64,000 nucleotides of DNA from Acanthornis magna (Eukaryota; Chordata; Aves; Passeriformes; Acanthizidae), in NCBI GenBank assembly GCA_036785705.1, contig JAWUZG010000330.1, positions 1,023,953-1,087,952 of the forward strand, read 5' to 3'. Made by a program: the position numbers and the translations under genes. The notes beneath the pieces were generated by a model. It did not search any database. It worked only from the letters and a program-made list of their open reading frames with translations, and had not been told where the DNA came from. Each line of letters begins with the position of its first letter. Positions within the stretch are counted from its first letter, which is position 1. Below, in pieces: positions 54,501 to 64,000 of the stretch.

Positions 54501-57500
54501 ATTTCTTAACTTGAACAAGAGTTCAGGTGGAGTCTACTACTGCCAAGATTTTATTAGAGAGAAAAGCAGTTGTCTGTGCTGGAGGAAGTTTGTAAAATTT
54601 CAAGGATTATCAGCACAGAAACGATTCCTTGTATTCTTAGTGGGTCTGGAAGATTGTAGACTGCCTCTTATATGGTATGATGCCTAAAATACGCTCCTAT
54701 GGTTTTTCATATTACACTATACAAAGTTAGTGTACAAATAAGTGAGTCCAGTTTATGTGCAGGTCTTGTAATTGATTTGTCATTTGGAAATATTAAGTCC
54801 TTTGCAGAAAACATTCCATGCTATCATGGGTTTCTGTATACTGAAATCTTGGCTTCCCTGAAGAAGAGTCAAAAGTGACACTGCCTTCAAGATCTCAAGA
54901 GGAACATAAAACATTTAGAAGTGCACTTCCAAGGAGACAGAGGAAAATGGGAAGGAAAGGATGTCATGTGAGTGCGTTAGAGGCATCTTATTTTCTCTCT
55001 GTGCTTGGTTTATGATTGCTTGACAGCCCACAAACACCCTAATTTTAATACTCTGTAATGTGATGACCTGCAAGGACAAAGTTATATTCCATACCTTCTG
55101 GAGATCAAATAAAATTCAACTATAGACAATTCCTTTTTAATGCTGTTGAAGTTCAGCCATTTTACACCCATATTGTGCATAGTTATTACTTCCAAGCTTT
55201 TAGTAATTCTTTTAAGTAATAGTCCTTCCTTGCCCTCTCCTTTACACACTAATACAGCCCTTGAGTTGTAGACTCCTTTTGAGTCCCGACAGAGGGATTG
55301 TGTGTTCTCATTAATTTAATTCTTCTCAAGCTATGTCTTTTCTAAACAATTTATATGCATAGTATGGAACCCGTTGTATCTTATCTCTGCAGTTTTTTCC
55401 ACTATACCTCATGTCAGATTTCATCAGACCCGCTTTGTAAATAACCTTAAGCAACTCTTCTTGGTCATGAGAGACTGTGGCTACCAAATGATGTCTCTGG
55501 GAACAATCTCTCCCCATGTGTTTCCCTTTTATGATGCCATTATCTGTTGTTGCTTGAAAAGGATGCTGGAGATGCTATCAGCTAGATAGATTTTTTTCAC
55601 ATACGATACATGTGAAGAAATGCACACCCATGTAGTACAATTCATTTACCCACTCAGCCAGTTGGACTCAACAGGTTTATAAAAATGGGGTTAATATTTC
55701 AGGACTACATTATGTAATTCAAATTAGCTGGATCTCTTTCTACTGTAGTTTTTGTCCCTTTGATTTGAATCATGCCTCATATCATCCTAACCTAAACATA
55801 ATTTATGATGGACAAGTCATACTTCAAAATATAGGCTTTGCTCTGTTAGTAAGAGACCACAATAACTTGCTCACTAGTCTAATTGCATCACTGATTGTTA
55901 CCATTACAAAATCTTCACGAACAGTTAATATAAGTTTGTATTTGGTGCTGCCTTGTGGTTTTCTGAATAGATTACTACAGGTTGTTTGAAGACCTTGGTA
56001 TTACTGATGTCATGAGCAGCAGCAGTTTCCACACTCAAGACAAGTTAGAATGACTAGGTTAAGGCAGGTGAGGAAACAGACATCTGTGACTGAGAAAACA
56101 GACATCTAGTGGTTCTGCCTGATGCATAGAATCAGCTTGGAGTCTAATTCAGAACACTACATTGGAGATCCTGATGGTTTCTGTATCATAAGCAGCATAG
56201 AGCCGAATATAAAATGGAACTGACTGTACAGGGCTTTAGAAATATTTCATGTGAATTTCACTCTTCTTTCATGGACAAGAACTTTGTCCATGAAATTTTC
56301 AAGAATTTTCACATGTGCCTATGTGTTCCTTTTGTTTACTTAAAGAAAAACTCCAAGAAAGCACACCAACAAACCATAGGATCTTCTTTTTAATTGCATG
56401 AATGTATCTCAAAAACCAAAGCTTAATTCGTTACGGAAGTACATATTTCTTTTTCCTTTACCTTCATGTGCAAGGTTAGTTTTTACCTGTTATACAGGTC
56501 ATTATTATCAAAGACTGTAGGAAGAGCTTTGGAAATCTAGAAAAAAAGATCATTTTGAGGGCTGTGTTTCCAAGTTGTGTTTGCTGGAACAGAGAAAGAT
56601 GAACCAGTTTGGCACATTAGTTCTCACAGCTTCCTTACCCCTGAGTGTTGTGACTTTCAAATTTTGTCCATTTGAGTAGGGTCCTTTATAGACCTTGTGT
56701 CAGTGGAAATCAGAAGTCTTTGATCTGTTCTGTCTCTACTCTGCCTCCTTGCCACCCTGCAATTCGGTGTCTTGTTCCCTGTGAAAAGCAAGGCAAGAAC
56801 TAACAGATGATTTGGCTGCAGATGGCTTTTGCCATCTGTTGTAAGATGCGTTCTTTTGAGCATTGAGCACTCTGACCATAGCTGCTGCTATTGCTGCACC
56901 TGGCTGCTGGAACCTAGGGAAATGTCTGAATTTTTTCTTCTCTGCTGAAGAAAAATTCCTGAATGGAAGCAGGCAGATGTTTAGCAAAGCTTGTTAGGCA
57001 ATAATCTGATTTTAAGCATGGACAGTGGACAACTTCAGGGCTACTGATTTTAATTTCTTTTGCTGACAAGTATTTGAGACACAACATTGTGATTAATTCC
57101 TCATGTTCATTGAAACAACATTGTCATATTCCACTGTTACCTGACAAAATCCAGGCTTTATCAGGGAGAGAGTGTTCTGTGACAGGTCACACTGCTTTAC
57201 TTTGTTAATTTACAAATTTACGAAGAAAGGTAATAAGTGAACTGCATTGATATTGTTCAAACCAAACTAATCTGGAAATAATAGGCCAGCTCTACAAATT
57301 TGTCTTGCAAAAAGTATTAATGTTAATAGTAAAATACAACATCAAAGTGAATATTTAAAATCACATAGCTCCCGTACATAAAACTAGTGCAAGAGTAATT
57401 GTTCCTTTTTTGCTGCTCTTTGATAGAGTTAATAAAATAATAAATAGAAGTGATACAATGGCAATGATTTACTTGAATTTTCAAAAATTCTTTTGATGTG

Positions 57501-58580
57501 TTTTCTCAAAAATACTTTTAAAAAGGTATATATGAAAGCCCAGAAACATGAGGTAAAACTGGAGCAAGAAAAGAATGGGTACTGGAGAGTGCAAGATACC
57601 TCACTGCTTTTCTTTGAGTTAATATTTGTGTGTGTTTTAAAGAAGAAATTGGATAGTGAATTAATGTTTGCTTTGCCATGTTGATCCATTTTATTTAGTG
57701 AAAATGATGGCCGAATGTGAGAATGACACATTTTACTTGTGTTATTGAACTTCTGTGCACACCTGCTAACAGTATACATGTTGAATTTGTATTATAAAAA
57801 GATTTACCCTGCTCTGTGCTTAACTTTTTAATATCACCAGAAAGATACTTTAGAAATCTTCCCCAAGACGATACCAAATAAATAGTTTGGAAATTCATAA
57901 TGCCCAATGTGAGTCATTTAGCAATAGGTACATGTAAAGTGAAAAGAAAAGGAGTTAGCAGGAAACTAACTGATGCATTTGGAGCTGAGAGCATTTTATT
58001 GATCAATAAAAGAAAAAATCCAGTTGGTTCTCACTAAGAAAAATAGTGATACTTCAGAGCTGCATTCTAAGAACAATTAAAAGAATTTTGATAAAAGAAT
58101 TCTGTACAAATTTTGCTCATTTTGGTTAATAGCACTTCACAAGTGTCCTGCTTGGAGACTGAACTAAGTTTGCGGTGGAAAGAGACTTGGTATATTTTAG
58201 CATTGAAGAGAATGGCATTAGGATTTATTGATGAGGTAAATTTATGCCATTCAGAACTAGCCAATATGAAGTATTAAAGGAATCTCTTTTCCATTTTGTA
58301 GACTGCAAAATAATTGGCAGAATTCTTTATCACTTGCTCTGCTTAGTGTTTAACAACATAGGTCTAGTTCCTCCAACTGGCAATGCACTATTTTGAAGTA
58401 TGTAAAAGTTTCAGGGATATCATAAGTCAATTGAATAAGAAAATTGGGAAGATGTGTTCTTCAGTATTTATTTCCCCTGACAGCATTTCCCCTCACTCTG
58501 CTCTCTCTTCCTCCAAAGTAAATGCCAACTCTTTGTTTATATGGGAAATTCTGTGGGGTTTGTGATACTCACAAAAGTTA
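45572..58580. other. AT-rich non-coding sequence
   Basis: No coding exon, RNA gene or element can be supported in this stretch. The only low-complexity item of note is a GGTTT-type run at about 52894-52930. All open frames are short and lack recognisable motifs. Confidence 0.5.
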
Positions 58581-61500
58581 GAAATAGCCAGCAGCTCTTA
58601 ACTCACGTAGTCTTTTGTTCTGCCAGCGTAGCTTGCTCTTGACAGCACATTTTCTTGTGCATTGTTCAACCTACTTTCATAAGTTCTAAGCAATGTAGGT
58701 TCTACCACTTCCTCTGGGAAACTGTTCCCCCATTTAATAGATTTCATAATCAGCAAGAGTGAGCTATGTCCAGAAGAGATTAAAATGGTCACTAATCTTA
58801 CCACCTTCCAGACTAAACGTCATCCCCATCTGTCTGCTACAGCTTTCTTTCAGTATCTAAAAAAAACATTGAAATTGTTAGATGAGTGGCACTATGAAGA
58901 AATCTACATGCATAGGAAAGGATGCACTGAAAGAGGCAAAAGATCAACTGTATTCAGGCTTATGCTGATTTGATTGACTTGACCCAGAACTTTTCCTGTT
59001 GTTTTCTTTGTCAAGCTCTTTGACACCCTGGTGATAGTTGCAGTTAAAGCAGCTGGCTAGATGAGAGGGAAGTCATAATATTGAAACATGTTTCTATGAC
59101 AACAGATGGAGCAGCAGCTATGAACAGATCCAAGTCAGGTTGTTCAGAGAAAGTGCTCTGATTTTCCAGCTTTTTGAATTGCCAGTGTGTTGCATATCAG
59201 TAATTGCTGAGAGGAAAAGACTCTTGACATAGAAATAATAGTAAAGATTAACTCTTCAGACAGTGAGATTTGAAATTCTAAACACACAAAGCTGGTTTAC
59301 AGTACTATATAATTGACATGGTGCTGACAGAGAGTCACAACTGTATTGTGTATTGGTTATTGTGCAGGTCTAGAGAAAAGGACATTCACTGTGCCATAAA
59401 CAAAAGGGTGTGGGATGTCCACAGAGACTGACAAGATAGAAACAGGTAATGGTGATCATAGGTGCCAATTTTTTGTTTGCAGGTTATTGTCTTTGCCTAA
59501 ACCGTGTATGGTGGTATAGAGAAGAATGATGGAAATGTAAGATATGTGTAAACTTACAGGTTTGTATTATTCACATGCATGCTAATTTAACAAATGTACA
59601 CTAATGCCTGAATAAATTTCTGTTATTCTGATATGGATTTTGAGAAAGACAAGTTAGCAGTTACCGTTAAAAAAATCTTTGGAGATTTGTTTTTTACTTT
59701 TCCCAAGGTCTCTAACTGAGATAAACTTTTTGAAAAAGACAATGGAATATATTTGATAGAAAGAAATAAAAAACCTAAAGCTCGGAACTTTTTGCTGCAG
59801 TTTGCATTTTTAAACTGAACTTCAGAACTTGGGGGACCTCAACAACGAGCTGCCCACTGAAGAAAAATGTAATAGAGGATTTGTGTTCATCAATTACATT
59901 TCCACTAAACTTTGAGGCTAGACACAGACTGATATTCAGAATTAGTGAAATATCACAGATTTAACTGAAGTTTTTCAGTTTATGCTGTAGCTTAGCCCTT
60001 TACCTTTTCTTGTCATTCAAAATCTACTTTGACTTCTTAAAGAACACAAGGACTTCTTTTGATGTTCGCTACGTTTTCAGAAAACTAAAGCATCTCAGTG
60101 ATAAAAGAAAAAACAACAAAACAAGTGATATAAAGGAGACAAAATAGCCTCTCCCTTTGTACTGCCCCAATACTGATTTTTTGTAACCACACTTGTTAAG
60201 AGGGTCTGCAAAATTTCTTAGTGTTGTCTGAAAAAGGACAGCTCGTACTTCTAACCACTGCTTTGAAGTCAAAGACTGAAAATGCCAAGAGCTCTAATTC
60301 ACTGCTGAAGAAGTGCTTCAGTACTCTGAGCAAAGATGTATGCAGAACAACTGCAGTTTTTTGGAGACTCTCCAGGTTGCAACTAGGTCTGAGCGAACTT
60401 AACTTGTGTACAAGGCAATAGCAAGCAAGTAAAAACTTTCCCTTTTGCCTTGTGTAGGTTGAGCTGTTTTGCTCTTGGTGCTCAGACATTTCAATGCTCT
60501 TAACACCTTTCTACTCTCCTTGCCTTGTGTCTGAAATGAGACAGAGACCATAGTTTCTTCCTTGCACTGTGAAATTCTTACTGCACACTTGGGAACGGTA
60601 ACCTAAGCAAAAGCACAATTAATTATGAGTTTCAGACCAGGATACCTCTTATGAATGAAGGAGGGTAAAAGAGCTCTGTGGGTTGTCATTCAGAATCCCT
60701 TGCTTAGAGAATTCTGAGAGAAATGCAGGTAGGAAATTAAGAGTTAGAATAACATATTGAGTAAGTAATTTTAACTTAATAAAAACTTGCTGTAAATGTC
60801 TGAAGTAGTTTGGCCAAGTTTTTAAGGGCTCTCAAGAAAGATCTTGAGAGATCATCGTGGACAAGTGATCCCAGACAGCAGATGATCCCAGGATCTTATA
60901 GAATAAGAAGAGCAATCTGTCTAATTGAAGTCAATGCATTTAGGAGTTGTGTTACTTTTGTTAGTAGCAGTTAGAGTATATTTATCAATTCTCTTGGTGC
61001 TGAAATACTTAATGTGTTTCTGAAGATTGGCAATATCCTTAAATTCCAAGTATTCCGTTGCATTTATTTCAATAATAGCTTAAAATATAATATTAATTTA
61101 AAAGCAATAACCTTGAGGGCTGATAAAAAATGCATGTGCAGAAATATGTTATGGTCATTTGTAAAGATTTGAATATGTCAGTATAAAGAAAATCTTTTCA
61201 TTTCCAAGATGTAATATTTTGTCTTTGTCTCTCTCTCAATTGCTGCTTTCTCTGCTACATTAACACTGAGCAAGATGTAAATGAAATAGGTGAAGATGGG
61301 GAGAAAGACCTTAAGTTTGGCCTCTTAATAACTTGCTGAGTGTTTTCCTTTGCCAAGCCCATCATCATTTGCACTGCTGATCTCCACAGGGAAAGATCTT
61401 GATAAGACTCTTGCAGCTGGTGATTTTCTAAAGGTCCATGATGTTGTCATTGCTGGAGTCTTCTCTCTTCAAGTATACATAGGCTTTGAAAAGCAATACA

Positions 61501-64000
61501 AGCTCATTCTTCTTTTTCTCTTCAAAGTAAATACTTTCACTGGCAAATGAGAAAGAAACAGTCCAGGCATGTATGGTCTGAGTAGTGGAGGAGTTAACAG
61601 AGTGCTCATGTTATTGGTACTTTTTTTGACATACTCACTCCGCTGGGAGGAAGAATTGAAATACAATAAAATAAATACCAGAATAAGAAATTCAGTCAAA
61701 TCCAAAAAAGCAGGCAATTGTCATGAACTGCAATGCAACTGCTAATTTATATAAAATATGGAGACAACGAGAAGGAAAGATGTAAGGGCCAAAGGTGTGC
61801 AGCTACATTAGAAAAAGACCTGCACAATGATCTCCTAACCTGTGCCTCAGCATACTGAATCATGATCTTCAACATACATCCTCCCTGGCAGGGTGTTTGG
61901 AGGAAAATGCTGTTATATCATCTGCATAGTTACACCTTTTGTGTTTAACTGTTAACATGTGAAAACAAGAGGTGTTTCTATTAATAGTAAAATAGTCTTG
62001 AAAATAACCTATATTTATAAAGAGATGGCTTTGATGGTGATATGAGTGACAAATCAGGGCAATTTCACATTTTAAGACTAATGCTTTATTAGATTAACTC
62101 ATGAATAATATACTTTTTCCTAGTGGTCAGTTCTTACAAATCATACATAATTGGTACATATATAAAGCTGTCAGTCTTTAGCAGTCTTATTCTGGAAGAG
62201 CTATGGGTATACAAAAGCACAGATCTGCTGTAATATAGTTAGTACTGATAGTATGGTCCCGAGGGTTTCTTAGTTGCTAATGTCAAATCAGTCAGCCCTG
62301 ACAGGTCTTTGATGAGAAGTGGGTTTATGGTCTGCTGTAATTTTATTCCTTCTTGAAACTCAGATTCTTATGCTGTTTAACTGTTTACATGAAAGGACTT
62401 CTCCTCTGCCTCTGATGTTGCCCACCTTATATAATTTCTTCTTGCTGGGTACGTGTCCTGTGAGTTTGGGAAGCTGCCCTGACTATTTGCAGCTCGTTGT
62501 TCCTCTGTCTGGTAATTTTTGTTCCTTGGATGCCACCTCTTTGAAACTTCAGCCATCCTTCCCTGCCTCATTGGTGATCACACTGTTACGTATGTGTCAC
62601 ATACATGAGGGTGTGTCTGGTTATACCATCCTTGTATCACAAAACAATTGTGTGCTATTCCTAATTACACCATTGTAGCACACCTGTATCAAGTCAGTGG
62701 TCAGCTGAAACTTCACATATGAACAGAATTAAAGAACTAACTGTACAATTGCTTTAGATGGGTTTCATGTGAAAACATTTTTGAAGATGTGAGGGGTTGA
62801 ACTCCTTGGATACAAGACTGAATTCAAGGAGTGCAAGGAAAGATGGGACAAGAGAGTCCCAGAGAAGAAGAGTGAGAGGACCAAGAGAATGATTCTGTGT
62901 TAGAGCTGTAGCTGATATTCCAGACGTGTGCACCTGCACGGTGCTTTATGAGGCTCATCACATATCACACTGGCAATGCAACAGAAGAGATAAAGTAAAC
63001 TTTCTCTCTACAGGCACAGTCACTCATCTCTACTATTTTCATGACATGCCATATTGTACTTTCTTATGCAGCCCTTATATGATCTGAGTAATAAAGGATG
63101 ATGATTTCTGGAGAAATTATAATATATCAATGTATTTATTGATCACTTCTTCCTGATGCTTGCCATAGTAACTCAGTTTTAATGGTGTTGTTCACTCTAT
63201 TTCCTTTTGCCCCAGAACAGTGTAGCACAGAAAGCCAGAACCTATAACGTTTTAGGAACAGACTGATTCTTTCCTACTACCAAATGTGAAATATGTCCAG
63301 ATATTTTAACTACTTTTGCAGTATCATAAAACATAAACACTATTTCTGTCCCTTCAGAGGACATAAAGACACTGCTTTAGTGGCTCTGTTCTCAGAGGTA
63401 GTTAGTCATCCCTAGATACCTACAAGAAACATATTTATTGCTATGCTACATCAGGTTTTCTGTTTAAAACTATTTTTATGTGAATGCATTGATTTCATAC
63501 AGCCACAGTTAAAATGAAGCAGCAGTGTGTGGAGATAAAACATAGTGTACAGCTCTGCAATCCTTAATTCAGTCTATTGCTGGCCAGAAGATGTCTGCGA
63601 AAATGAACTTTGTTAGTTACATGGTGTTGATCAGTTCTTGGTGTAGAATTATCATCAACTTTCTACATTAATCAGAAGCTCTGACTATGATTGTTTGGGG
63701 ATTTTTATTGAAGAAAAGGTGGAAGAGTGTCAATGCTGATGAAGTTTTTTCTTAAAATACACTGATTTTTTTTAAAGTACTGACATTCCCTTCTTTGTTA
63801 TTTGCCTCCACACCCACCCACTTCAGTATTTTAGTCTGTGTATTAGTAACAAAGAGTTGTAGGAAGGAGGATTTTCTTCCATTTGATTACAATCCATGAA
63901 GTTTTCTTTTTACTTGGAAAATCCAATTTTTCAGATTAATTGGAAAATACGGAGTATATTTTTTCCCAATTTGAAGCTGGATAAAAAGGCTTTCACATCT
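58581..64000. other. AT-rich non-coding sequence
   Basis: As in the preceding stretch, nothing coding is supported. A weakly repeat-like passage lies at 58590-58820. The region may be intronic or intergenic. Confidence 0.5.

Noticed and set aside
58590..58820. Possible ancient CR1 3' fragment (phrase like CCTCTGGGAAACTGTTCC)
   Set aside because: Similarity is a single short phrase; not enough to call without a library search.
45572..64000. Many 60-100-codon open frames
   Set aside because: They are AT-rich and lack motifs, splice context or similarity to anything I recognise; their number fits chance.

Overview
The window looks like bird genomic DNA, most likely a songbird. The support is a CR1-type LINE fragment, an avian ERVL-type pol with its LTR, several class I and class II avian-style endogenous retroviruses (ERVs), and a decayed RhoGAP-like paralogue of a kind I associate with expanded families in songbirds. 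This identification is from recognition, not from a search. I see no intact single-copy host gene. The left half (1-33300) is extremely dense in retroviral and duplicated sequence. The right half (38900-64000) is ordinary AT-rich non-coding DNA.

Layout. 1-1872 is the 3' end of an ERVL-like provirus (RNase H, integrase, 3' LTR, no env). 2505-5627 is a multi-exon RhoGAP-like pseudogene, and 6348-6533 holds a second broken copy of one of its exons. 6830-29492 is a three-level nest of proviruses. ERV-A (class I) has a 5' LTR at 6830-7427, a long leader, and broken gag and pol at 27087-29492. Its leader is split by ERV-B (class I, 8324-25430, TTTT target duplication). The leader of ERV-B is in turn split by ERV-C (class II-like, 9591-16710, GGTACA target duplication). 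LTR divergence counted by eye (about 5% in B, about 3.6% in C) agrees with that order of insertion.

29493-33330 is an array of duplicated, broken coding units of a family I do not recognise. It includes an exon with four 42-bp acidic repeats, and it is interrupted by a solo LTR (31768-32464, GGTGAG duplication) related to the LTR of ERV-C. 34980-35785 is a CpG-rich island. 35788-37263 holds three LTR-like segments in minus orientation. 38430-38838 is a long pyrimidine-rich satellite containing 34 perfect TTCCC units. 44785-45571 includes a CR1 fragment. The rest has no feature I can support.

How the parts relate. The three nested proviruses are dead genomes: each has stops, frameshifts, deletions or lost catalytic residues. 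The most interesting structural signal is in ERV-C. Its Env reading frame does not stop before the 3' LTR but continues through the polypurine tract into U3 for exactly 30 codons. A same-length, similar, acidic 30-codon frame is kept at the start of the diverged solo LTR 15 kb away, which suggests a U3-encoded Env tail as a trait of this LTR family. I found no host defence system, CRISPR array or other obviously new operational system.
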